Shown here: piece after piece, positions 49,729 through 60,151 of the stretch
Position numbering within the stretch: the stretch's first letter is position 1
Layout of the letters: each line of letters begins with the position of its first letter
NCBI GenBank assembly: GCA_000349905.1
Contig: KB722754.1
Coordinates: forward strand, 124,001-188,000
Direction of reading: 5' to 3'
DNA length: 64,000 nt
DNA from: Volvariella volvacea V23
Taxonomy: Eukaryota > Basidiomycota > Agaricomycetes > Agaricales > Pluteaceae
Made by a program: the position numbers and the translations under genes
The notes under the pieces: model-generated
The model's input: only the letters and a program-made list of their open reading frames with translations
Database searches by the model: none
What the model was told of the DNA's origin: nothing

Positions 49729-51360
49729 TCGCGGGTCGTGGTCGTGGTCGTGGAGTGACGATGCCGCGCGGGATACCCCGTCTCGTCCTTCCTTTTCTTT
49801 CTTTTGGTCGTGGTCGTGGTGTGATGGGGTGCATTGGACTTGCTCTTTTCCTCCTCCTTCTCCGTTTTTCTTGTCTCCCATCCTTCTTCTCCCCTAGTTC
49901 TCAGTGTCAAGGAGGCCTGGGCATTCTTGGCCCCTTGGCCTGGCCTGTTCGTTCGTACCTTCTGCAATTTGAACATACCGTGTCAAATTCCAATTTCCAA
50001 GTCGCGCCTCAAGAGCTCGACGCCTCTCTTCATCCGGATCCCTGTCCCTCCCACCTCGGCCGCAAGCTTCGTTTTCTTTCGCATCCGATTACCGAACTCG
50101 TAGAAGTCATATCCACAGGACGCCTCGAGGATGGAGCTATAGAGTGCAGGCGCAGGTGCTTGAACATATTAAGCGATAGGAAAGATGGGAGGCTGCTCCG
50201 AGGATACTCGCTCCTCCTCTTCCTCCTTATCCCAGACCCAATTCAAGGCCCCTCTACAAAAAACGAAACACTTTTGGATATACCGTTATACCGTATTGAC
50301 TCTTCTCTCTCCCCCTTCTCTGCTTGATACCTTACTGCTCTTCTTCACGAATACCGCCCCACTGGACAATGGTGCGTGTACATGTACTTGCACACGCACT
50401 TGCGTCATTGATGACCATGCTTGTGTGTGTTGTGCGTATCAGCATCTGCATCCATATCAGTGGCCATTTCCGGGTTGTGGCAACGATACTCATGATTAGG
50501 CTTTTTTGGTGTGCATCTCCGTGTTCCCCCCTCTACTTCTGTTTTCGGCTTTCGGTCTTCTTTTTTCTTTTTTTGGTTATTCTAGTCGTTCTGTCGCCCG
50601 TTCTACCTTATTCATCCCACTGCATCCGTCCCTACCCTACCTTATTCTAAGTTTCCTTTCTCTTCTCTTTTACTTATTCACCTTCACCTCTTTATTTTGC
50701 CCGTCAATCGTGAACTTGGCCTATGCAAGCAGATATCGTGTACTTATCCCCACAATCCTCATTCCCATTCCCCATTCTCCATGACAATGCATATGGACTC
50801 AGCCTCGGACTTTTATCCTTCTCCCTACCATATCCGATCTCTCTCTCCACTTTGGACATATCGATATCAATATCAGCATCCTCCTTTTCTTTTTTCTTTT
50901 TTTTTTCTCGCTACTTCTTTTTACTATTATATCCTAGTCCGGGTCGACGCGATACATTTGGTACGCTGCGCATAACGTATACGTTAAACTATAAACTCAC
51001 AACTACAACTACAACTACGAAGAGAGAGCTTTTGTCAATGCAGATAAACGACATTATTCTATCTCCTTTTTCTTTTCTGTCCCCTTGTCTCTGTTGCTGG
51101 TTATTTTTTCCATCACGCGTTCTACCTTGGCTGGCCCTCGGAGCGCCGAACTTGTTCTCTCGTTACTTGATTCCAATTCCAGCAAACACCTCAATGGACA
51201 TCTCTGTGACATTCCCCCGCTTCCAGAATGAACATGCGACTTTTTTGTTCCTGGCATTCTTTTACGACTGTACTTTACGCTCGTTTCTTCGGATTTTCTC
51301 CGAGTTAATGGATAACTTAGAGTTGCGACTGGATACTGGTAGGGGTTATCAATGGAATGT
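49729..51360. other. 3' flank, pyrimidine-rich intergenic region
   Basis: 1.6 kb, strongly T/C-rich on the plus strand (50,500-50,930) with a short ACAACT tandem tract near 50,998-51,018. Long open frames here follow from the base bias and show no domain. Confidence 0.55.
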
Positions 51361-51515
51361 ATCTGTAAGAAAAACTGTTCCTTCGGTGTCATCGCAATGC
51401 TGATTGCCGTGTTCTCGTGGCTGGGAGATGGCGTTAATGTAAGCGCTCTCGATTGCTTCAGTTGAGGTTATTAACCACCAGCACTCAGTACGGCTGCTGG
51501 GAGCAATTCGCTTAA
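51361..51515 (+). repeat. Direct repeat, left copy, flanking gene E
   Basis: About 155 bp starting ATCTGTAAGA that recurs at 53870-54410 on the other side of the 52-kb gene. Matching blocks: CGCAATGCTGATTG, GTTCTCGTGGCTGG, GGGAGA, GTGCTTCAGTT/TTGCTTCAGTT, ATTAACCACC, GCACTC and the final GGGGCAATCTGCTT/GGGAGCAATTCGCTT. This copy lacks the insertions present in the right copy. Confidence 0.75.
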
Positions 51516-51995
51516 GCTTGGGCTGTGGGTCGATGACTATTGGAATCTGCCCCTGTCATACAAGCTGTGATTTCTGCAGAAAGGAAGTACCGACTAACGC
51601 TCGTTGAATAACCCAAGTAACACGTTTAGCTATTATTTTGAGGATACTCGGCTGCTAAACCTAGAAACTAATTGCTTGCGACCTGGTGCTGAATGAAACT
51701 GCTGGAGAGCGATGTCGACAGTCAGGCAGGCCGTATCCTGCCTGAATTGGAAGGAGTCTGCGCAGACACTCCCGTGATGGCATGGTCACCGTGACGGTGA
51801 CTTCAACAGCTCCAAATTTCAAGGTACCCCCACTCTGGAACACAGCATGCATTGTGCTTGCTTGCTCATTCCTCCTGACCCGTGCCGTCAAGGTGTATAA
51901 ATTCATTCTGTGTGGCCTTCGTTCTTCATTATCCCATCTACCTTTATTCCACAGCGACTAGAACACATACAAAGCCCTGATTGTAGTGGTACGGC
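51516..51995. other. 5' flank of gene E
   Basis: 480 bp between the left direct repeat and gene E. Contains the perfect 17-nt palindrome-like stretch GTCACCGTGACGGTGAC near 51,785; otherwise no feature. Confidence 0.5.
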
Positions 51996-53381
51996 ATGCA
52001 TCCTCAAATTCATCGCATACCATTCCTCTCCCAATCGTTCGCCATCCAGGTGCTCATTCGTCCTGGGCAGCATGGAAGAGGGTATTCTAGAAGTGCAAAA
52101 CGTATAGCACGTAGTCAGCTAGCACCTCGATCACTTTTGGACGGACTGTGCACAACAACATTTCACGACATCAACGAATCCCATCTTGAACTGTCGTCCG
52201 CGGAGGTTCAAATCAAAGATGTCAAGGCTTTAAGCTCGTACAATTGGGTGAACGACAAACAGCCTACTATTATGGTTCCAGGTATGTATGACGCTGGCAC
52301 TTCAGTATGCTATATCGCAGGATCTGACCACTCATAATTCATAGGCTCTCCGTCAATTTGGCTTGATAAGAAACTACCGTTCTGGGTCGCTCCCGATACT
52401 GGAGCTGTCATCATTGACCAAGCTGCTCACCATCTACCCAATGCTCGAATGCTTCCCCTTGTGGTTGCTGTTGACAAACAGGCTGAACAAGCGGGTTGTC
52501 CCCCCTTCGACTGGGCGGCACAGGACATCGTGACGGATAGGAGGAATCTCAGAAAGTTGATCTCATGGGCGAGCGGTTCAGCGAGTTTGAAGGACTTCCG
52601 AATTGACATGCAGTTGGCAGGGAAGCGCACCGTTCTCATGAATCGATGGGAGCCATCTTTGCGAGATGTGATGTCTGGATTCACATACGGGCATAACTTT
52701 GAAAAAGCTGCTACACGAAGGTCGGATGAATGTAAGAACACACACTCTCACAATCGCATTATACAATATGTTAGTTTCGATAGCTGAGTATCAGACTATG
52801 GTCTAACTGAAGCGTCACAGGACTTAAATGGCCTCAAGGTGGTCGTCAGGTTTGAGCTTGATGGGTACATTCCCGATAAGGATATCACTCGAAAACGCTC
52901 TGGTAAGGCCACCAAAGCGTTTAATAACATCCTGGCAGATCCTTCGTCGAGGACCAAAACCGAAACGGTTGCAGGGCTGAAAGTAGTCAGAGGAGGTACC
53001 CTCGTTCCACAATCCAGCATTCTGGAACTAAAGACAGGGTATAAACACTCAAAGACACCAATAAAATATGGTCGAACCTACATTCAAATGATGGTCTCCA
53101 ATACACCCAACTTGTACCTCGCGTTGCATGATTCGGGATTATTCGACGAAATTCGTAAGGAGACCTTAGACTCACCGGCTTTTCGGTCACAGCATCAAGC
53201 CCTACAACCAGCACTCAAGAAGTTTAGAGCTCTTCTAGGGTACATCCAGCAGCAATTCATTCAACATAGACAACAGGGCCGTTCGAGCTTGGTGTGTCAG
53301 GGTGGCATTTTGCGGTTATATTCGAGGACGCTGGGCAATGATTTTTTGCCAAAGAAGTACATGGCAAATTTTAACGCATGA
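51996..53381 (+). CDS. Fungus-specific protein, SSYNW/VTDRN family, copy E
   Basis: Paralogue of copy D with the same three-exon structure: 51996-52281, 52345-52769 (425 nt, identical length to D), 52821-53381; 423 residues. The core blocks are all present: VKALSSYNWVNDKQPTIMVPG, SIWLDKKLPFWVAPDTG, PPFDWAAQDIVTDRRNLRKLISW, NRIIQYDLNGLKVVVRFELDGYIPDKD. The first 35 residues are less certain. In D this part reads YNPSPNRGRSP; in E the matching bases give YHSSPNRSPSR in another frame, so a small indel has changed the N-terminus. The ATG at 51996 keeps the gene open. The gene is enclosed by direct repeats, which suggests it arrived or was copied as a segment. Function unknown. Confidence 0.78.
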
Positions 53382-53869
53382 ATTTGTGTTCAGCGCATGT
53401 GTCACTTCTTTTCCAGAACCTATGATTCCTCTGTATTCCCATTTGCCGTCCGCATAAGAAATTCGTTTTACTGTTTACGTTGTGCTAAAGGGCGTATAAT
53501 CTAGTGAAAGCAGGCTCTAGCCGCGTTAGTTGTTTAGCAAAATGTTGGCGCTTTCTTTCTAGGGCCGGGCCGTTTATACTCATCACATGCATATTACGTG
53601 TGAGGGAAATGATCATCCACGTCGATATTTAGCTAGCAATGCAAATGCGCGCTACGGTATACATAGGTGCACTTAAAACTCCCGTTCATGGGTGGGTTTA
53701 GTGCAAGAGTACCAAGTGAGAGAAAATGACGACAAAGATCAAAAGTATAGATAGTGCCAGTGTTAACCACCGATAAAAGTGAGAACCATCCCTTGATTCA
53801 CCGTTCGCTAGCTTCTCAAAGTTGAATTTCTCTTGTTCCAGCTTCTCTAAGACAGTGATCATTAGATAC
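53382..53869. other. 3' flank of gene E
   Basis: 488 bp without recognised features, ending at the right copy of the direct repeat. Confidence 0.5.
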
Positions 53870-54410
53870 ATCTGTAAGAACTGTTCCCTTTATGGCATCG
53901 CAATGCTGATTGCTGTGTTCTCGTGGCTGGCACTATAGTGGCAACTAAGGTTGATATTCAACCTGATACAGGGTGATTTTCACTTTTCAATATGCACCCA
54001 GGTTGATTTCGGAGCAACCTGTTGATGGGCAATAATCACCCTCTAAAAAGCAACCTTAGCAAAGGTTGATTATCGCCCCATGCTTGGTGATTTGACCACA
54101 GGTTGATCACAGGTCGAAAATCAACCTATGGACTTAAACAAATCTTGCCTCCGGTAGCTGTCCCCATGGCACCCAACGTCACAACTTATATTGCATGCTC
54201 GAGGGAGATATAGGGAAGCCGGTATGGCTCAACGGTTTGAATCCATGTCACCCTGGGTAGTGCCCATAGAGTGGGAGACAATATTAATGGGGGTACTTTC
54301 GAGTGCTTCAGTTAAAATTATTAACCACCGGCACTCGCCACCTCAAGCCTGCTCATTGCACAGCAGTATATCAAGCATTATAGATACAACTGCTAGGGGC
54401 AATCTGCTTG
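53870..54410 (+). repeat. Direct repeat, right copy, interrupted by insertions
   Basis: Second copy of the 51361-51515 repeat. Its left part (53870-53930) and right part (54272-54336, 54389-54410) match the left copy. Between them is about 341 bp (53931-54271) absent from the left copy, including the MITE-like element, and a further about 50 bp at 54337-54388. Confidence 0.72.
53948..54127. mobile_element. MITE-like element with terminal inverted repeats and internal GGTTGAT motifs
   Basis: 180 bp. The left end AGGTTGATATTCAACCTG and the inverted right end AGGTTGATTTTCGACCTG match at 16 of 18 positions. Inside, GGTTGAT or GGGTGATT and their complements (ATCACCC, AACCT) recur about ten times in both orientations, so the whole element could fold into a long imperfect hairpin. 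It has no coding capacity. It lies inside the segment that interrupts the right direct repeat. A clear target-site duplication was not identified. Confidence 0.55.
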
Positions 54411-54489
54411 AACTCATTCTGTTCTCTACTCTCTCTCACAGCGTATGGCGCATTGCATACGTTTTGTTTCTATCAGCCTCTTTTCACAA

Positions 54490-55030
54490 GTTTTGCTCTT
54501 GCTCTTGCTCTTGCTCTGACTTTGGAATTCGAGAATGTTTCGGTGGGGCTGGCTGTTAACTCTGTTTCTTTCTGATGAACAGAAAGCATTTTCGAGTGTG
54601 TACTTCTCTGCTCTGGCTCTGGCTCTGACTTTGGACTTGGGGATGTTTCGGTATTCCATTTTGTCCTAATGTAACTTGGGATTGTTCATTGACCTTGTTT
54701 CCTTCCGATGCATAGAGAGAATTTTCTATCAAGTAGTACTTCTGTGCTCTAAGCTTTAGCTCTGACTTTGGATTCAGGTATTTCCTTTCGTCTTAATGTC
54801 GTTCACGGTAGGCTGCTACTTTTATTTCACTTTGGTGTGGGCCCTATGTAGGCATCCAGAAGTGACACAAAAACAGGTGATCATGAGCTTCTCGCTTCCC
54901 TTGTAGGCCGATGTATCTCAGCATCCAAACTATGTATTTCGGCTCTCCCCACAACAGCGGGTACCAGGGCTCGGCTCTGTACCTGCCCAGGTGTGCATTT
55001 TACTCTGGCTCTGACTTTGGCCCTAGAAAG
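54490..55030 (+). repeat. Degenerate tandem repeat with CTCTGACTTTGG core
   Basis: A unit with the core GCTCTGACTTTGGA recurs at about 54513, 54621, 54759 and 55008. The first three are also joined by shared blocks: GAATGTTTCGGT/GGATGTTTCGGT, TTTCTTTCTGATG/TTTCCTTCCGATG, GTACTTCT-TGCTCT. Each core is preceded by a variable GCTCTT/GGCTCT hexamer microsatellite. Unit length drifts from about 108 to 250 bp. No coding frame. Confidence 0.65.
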
Positions 55031-55263
55031 AGCTCTTCTGTTTATCTGGGACAAGGCCATTCAAGTTGGTTCCGATGCTCCAGAAATCTTCCATTGTGTG
55101 CCTGAATCTCGCTCAAACAGTTTGTTCACCGCTATTATGCTTACATCCAATGATACAGTACTAGTGTCCTTCTATTTAAAGCGCGTGCCCTAAATTCTTC
55201 TTTCCTTGTATACTACCATCCCCCACTTAGCTCGACCCTCCTTTACTTGCCGTTACTACTACT

Positions 55264-56823
55264 ATGCCCATCTCGCTGTACTACTACATTGCTTTGAATG
55301 GCTGTCCTGTAGGTGATTGTGTTCGCAAGATTGAAATACAACCAACATGGCGATACCTTGACTTTATTTATGAGGTTTGTACCCGCCATGAAATAACACC
55401 TAGCGTTCAAGTTGATTTTCGAGCATACAATGTGAGCTCTTCTTGAATGTACTGGAAAGTTCTAGATTTATATACCAAGGGGTTAGTTAGGAAATATAGT
55501 AATGGACTCAGAAGCAAATTTAACTTATCTTGTCCAAGAAAAGGTTAAAGAATCACAGTACCTGTCCCCAATGCAAGAAATGAGTGAAGACTTCAAAAAT
55601 GAGGCTGATAGCGGTTGCATCCAACTTGCCCTCGTTCATTCCAATTGTAGGTGATCTCTTCACAATAACCAATACCTTCTGGTCACTGTTTATATCCTAG
55701 CTTCGCCTGCAAATCAAGGAAGTGGTGGCGTGGCTCGTGTCGTCAACGCATCTCCAAAATAGGCAATTACAAAACCCTTCAAAATAACGGCGACGAAAGG
55801 ATCTTTGACAACAGACCCCGTATAGACACCTTCTTCCCTCCACCTTGGCTCCTATACCCAGGGTTTGGCTTTTTCTTCGATTACCTAGATGATTTTCGCG
55901 GGGACGAAAGTGTAGATAAAATGAGGGGGGGATCCCTTACAGACGCGTTTGCAGAGGCGATGTCCAAATACTACGACGACGAACTTCAAAGACGGACCGA
56001 AGCCCTGAGGAATCTAAATGACATATTCAGTCCGCACCTTTCCAATATTATTGTAGCCACGGAGATAGACGCCACAGCAAGAGCAGATGGCCTTTCTATT
56101 GGGTCCCACGGTGCTGCAGTCTGCGTTGTAGAACTCAAGAATGAAGAAGCCCAGATAACATCAAGCCCTTCTGTGGAAATGGTCGGATATGTAGCACATT
56201 CCATCAAGATGGCGATAGCTCATGACCCAGCCACATTTTCTGGGGTTAGAATACCAGTCCTCGGTGTGCGCATTGTTGGTGAGTTAGGTGTTCCAAACGA
56301 CGAATAAAGCTGACACTGAGTTGTACCAGGATCTGAAATCACATTTTACGCCATCATTTATGTGGGTCGATATGGTCTTGTCAAATTAACGCCCGCACTT
56401 TCGTGTGTCGAACCTGATGGCGAAGGTCGACATCGAAAAGCTCTTTATATAGCTTTTACTGCCGCGTGTTCTTTGTTGAGCATGATTGTCGAAGACGCCA
56501 ATCAAGCGAAAATAAACCCATCTTCGAATATCTCAGACATTGACGAGTCGCTCCAGTTCCCTTCTATCCGTCGTTTGAGGTATCTGTCCAAAACAGGGTA
56601 CTTGGACTTCAAGATATTCTGGCATTTTGTGGAGAGTAGGAAGAGGTCTTATTTCTTCCAATATGCTGCCAAAGCCGCAGAAGTGCATATCCTCATCCAG
56701 TTTTGGGATTCCGATTGGTTGAAACGTGAACCTGATAATTCGTTTATTGCCTACGACCGCTTGCCAGGAGGGTGGTATGCGTCTGCAATGGACCTTCCGG
56801 AGGAGCTGCTAGGGCGTATATAA
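55264..56823 (+). CDS. Crinkler (CRN)-like protein with putative REase-fold domain, copy F
   Basis: Four exons: 55264-55431, 55487-55650, 55701-56278, 56330-56823; all phases agree; 467 residues. Residues 1-110 look like a CRN ubiquitin-like header: ISLYYYIALNGCPVG, WRYLDFIYEV and a closing SPMQEMSEDF...IQLALVHSN. A Pro/Phe-rich linker follows. At about 215-300 is a possible PD-(D/E)xK core, with Asp in TARADG and Glu/Lys in VCVVELKNE, as in the REase5 domain of CRN proteins. The end has AYDRLPGGWYASAMD, similar to the hinge of CRN kinase domains, but the protein stops ten residues later and lacks a kinase C-lobe. CRN proteins act inside host or rival cells or in conflicts; no signal peptide is seen here. 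The family call is from remembered patterns. Confidence 0.75.
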
Positions 56824-58505
56824 CCATTACTGTTGTCTTGATTAGATTGCGCCTGTAGGTGTGGCTGTTGATCTATGCAGGCTATTGTTTCTTGTTTTCG
56901 AGATTTCCGCAGCTGTCCTGCCTATACGACTTTTTTGTGTATGTCTGGCCTTACACTAATCAATTTTAAGATTATGTTTACCAGAGGCCAATAAAAAGTG
57001 CGAGTTGACGCGTCTGTCAGCGCCTGTGGCCTGACTATCCTTTCTCCTGTGTGGGTGAAACAAATACCCCTGGGAGGAAAGAATGAGACATCCCAGTCGT
57101 TCTCTTCCCTACCTAGGTATGTAACTCTCTCCTCCACCGGCGCGCAATAACTAAGTAGTTGTACCTAGCGCGTCGTAGTAGCACACAAATTTTTTCGTGT
57201 CCCTCCCTCTTTCGTCCTAGGGGCTCCCGAATAAAAAATCATCACATTCCTCTATATTGCTTGTATATTGCTCTTATTTCCCCTAATTTATTTTGGAGGG
57301 AAAAACGAATCCGATGATGATGTTCTTGCATTCGTTTTTCTCGCCCTCATCCTGCCTATCATCTTGAGGCTCTGATCATCCCAGGTAGCACCTCTCTAGA
57401 GCCACTTCACCTGGAGTGGCCGGATCACGAGCACTGCTAACTGGAGCTGCTGAATGTAGCCCAGACAAACTATCGGAAGCACATCAAGATCGTGCATATC
57501 AATATAATGAAAATCGTGAGTTTCTCGAGTTAATATCATTCATTAAAACCCGATTCTCCTTTAAACCGTGCCATGTACGCCACCTGCCAGCGTCCATGTG
57601 CTCGATTACCATTCAAGTATCCAAATTGTAACACGAGTTTACAGTGTGGGTGTCGAGATTCTTACCGCAGAATCATGAATTTGTGCCTTCCGACTTGAAA
57701 ACAAAAGTTGTGCTATTTTGATCCGGTTTATTAAGGCGACCTGAGAAAAAAATAACACGAACTTATTGACAGCAGGCGAGTTACATAGTAAACCGACTTC
57801 TCCGCATCTTCGTCCCGTGTCGCTTTTCCAACTGTTGAGTGCATGGATCTATTGAAGTCACTAAACATGGGTGCGGTTCGCACTAGCCACGTACCGGAAT
57901 CCCAATCTTGGTTCCTTCTGGTACGAGCATGTCTTGAACGTAACCTGTCTTCGCCGCAGTGCAAACAGTCACCGGAACGGGTGGTAGCACTCGCAATCCC
58001 CCCATGCTATAAAGCGACCAAAGAATGGTGAGGACTCCTTAATCAACAAACTGGATTGCATACACAACAAAATCGAGCCACTTCAGATCCCTGAGAGTAC
58101 AGTACAGTATGTTCACAGGCGTGACTTCTTTCCTCAAACTTTGTCGACCCTGTGGATCGTTTGCTAGCAATCAGAGGGTCTAACAGAAGACACCACTTAT
58201 TCCGAGTCTGAACCGAAGGGAGGACTCGGTAGTGGGAAGAAAATTGGACAGTATACCACTACATCATCCACCCCTTCCTTGATCCCGATACCAGGTCCCA
58301 ATGCCGAATAGGAATCAATCATGAAATATCTGTTCGGTAACCTCAATATTACAGGATGAGATGGTGGTGAAAAAGACAAGTACTCTACGAGGGCCTAATA
58401 GTTGCATCACGTAGGACTGCATCAACATGGTCGCATCTGCTAAACCCTACCACACATCGATTATTGAAAAAGCATTCGATTACCAACCTCAAAAGGGCTT
58501 GGCAA
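56824..58505. other. Intergenic region between the two Crinkler-like copies
   Basis: 1.7 kb. An 11-nt inverted repeat (GAAAAACGAAT with ATTCGTTTTTC, 20-nt loop) lies near 57,300-57,340. On the minus strand, 58,200-58,500 has a frame with HVDAVLRDATIRP and LPNRYFMID that might be a decayed kinase C-lobe (HGDxRxxN and xxIDF) following copy G; the match is weak. Confidence 0.4.
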
Positions 58506-60151
58506 TTAAGAGGTTGATACGCTGTGGGGAACAGATTGCATCGCCACCCCAAACCATCCCCCCGCGAGCCTCTCAAACCCAATGACATTTAACATATCGT
58601 CGTGGCTCGCACAGCGTGCATCCAGATTAAGCGAATACTGGCGTGTAAATTCGACCACAATCTCCTGCTTTCCCTTCGTCTCCGCAATGTATAATAGCTG
58701 TCCTTCTTTTCTATTCGGGTGTAACTGGCGGATTTCAAATTCGAGGTAGTCTGCTGAGTTACTGACTCCGAGCTTTAGGAGTCGCGAAATGAATGGTAGG
58801 CGCCAATTTGCCTTTGGAATTATGGAAGGTAGTTTTTGCATAACCATTTCGGCATCTCGTTGTATGTGATCTATCGCAACTGACGCAGCAGTGAAGGCGA
58901 AATAAAGCAATTTCCTGTCGTAACCCTCTCCCGATGAATGAATACAGGCTCTCCCGATGAATGAATACAGGACAACGATGGAGTCAAGCTGACTGTGCGG
59001 AATTGTCCGAGAAAGATGATTGCATAGAAGATAACATGTGCTCCTAACAGAAATTCACATTTTAGACATCAGCTCCATCGATAGCATGTCAAAATAACTC
59101 ACTAGCAACAGTTATTCCAAGACATGGAGTTCTCCAACTACGACAGAGATCTGCATGAGAGTCCATGGTTCGACTGAGAATACGTGCAACACAGCTAGTG
59201 AGTTCGACGGATGGAATTGATTTCTTGGGGGAACGTTCATCCTGAAAAGTAATAAGACAAGATGCTGCTTCGTGTGGACCTTGTAGCATCAAGCCTGCAG
59301 TATCACCTTTAAAAATTGGATGGAACCCCTTTCTAACAGAATAGCGGGACTGTCTTTCGAGAGGAACTTGGAAAATTCTATCCAATATGTGAAGACTGGC
59401 CCTGCTTTTCTCAAAACTGTCTCCATAGAACCGAGTCACCACCTGGGCAAAATCGTTGACTGCCGACTCCACATTTGATGGCACCACCTCACGACTACTC
59501 ATAGTGTCTAAGAAGTGGCCATACCCCGCGTTGAGTAGTGAGACAGGGGCAACGTCTGCGTCTGGTTCTGGACGGTCGTTCAATATCCTTTCCTTCGGAT
59601 CCTTCTGCATGATCTCGTAGTGTGCTGGACGGGCAACTTCTGATGGCGTGTAATCAATCAGTCTTCTGCGCTTAACGTCATCAAGATCGATTCCTTCCTC
59701 TCCGGACCGTTTTTTAGTCTTGAACTGGCCTTCAAAAGACGTATAATGGTCAAAAGTACTAGGAATTGATGGAGACGACTTACCAGGGTGTTCAACAACA
59801 AATGCAAATTGAATACAATCCCTATTATCCTCACTTTTGATGTCTCCCTTCACCGCACGAAGAGGACTCAGAGAATGACAAGTGTTAATCTTCTTTCTGA
59901 TGCGATCTTCAAGTCCTTCTTCTGGATCCATCGGAACGCCTTCGAGCTAATTCCCGATAAACATTGGGGTTCGAAATGGAGTAAAGCACACTTACATTGT
60001 AGACTTGGATAAAAGACGTGTCGACGACTCCGTGCAGAATTGCACAATGTCTGTTGTATACCTCTTGAATGAGCTTGAAGTATCGTCACTCTGGGTCCAC
60101 CAGAATGTCTCCACATGTGATATCTGGGTGCAGGATAGTGTAAATAGTCAT
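58506..60151 (-). pseudogene. Crinkler-like pseudogene, copy G
   Basis: Inverted paralogue of copy F with introns at the same places: exons 59996-60151, 59103-59946, 58506-59043. The header ends LIQEVYNRH...QVYN, then LEGVPMDPEEGLEDRI aligns with F's LGNIVMDSEANLTYLV. Two lesions are clear. TGA at 60086-60088 replaces the Trp of F's WRYLDF. A perfect 23-bp tandem duplication (58926-58948 and 58949-58971) shifts the last exon out of frame; removing one unit in alignment restores register with F. The Glu/Lys pair of the nuclease core is also missing (CLITFQDERS). The end keeps GFERLAGGWFGVAMQ. Exon 2 is open for 281 codons, so a shortened protein starting at an internal Met cannot be excluded. 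Confidence 0.8.
58926..58971. repeat. Perfect 23-bp tandem duplication inside copy G
   Basis: Two identical, adjacent 23-bp units starting CTCTCCCGATGAATG (58926-58948, 58949-58971). The sequence is present once in the frame expected from copy F, so the second unit is a recent duplication; 23 is not a multiple of three. Confidence 0.95.

Noticed and set aside
50185..51403. Several overlapping plus-strand frames rich in Phe, Ser, Leu
   Set aside because: They result from T/C-rich sequence in the 3' flank; no signal, splice or homology pattern supports a gene.
54217..54255. GGTTTGAATCC motif resembling a tRNA B box
   Set aside because: No D arm, anticodon stem or acceptor stem around it.
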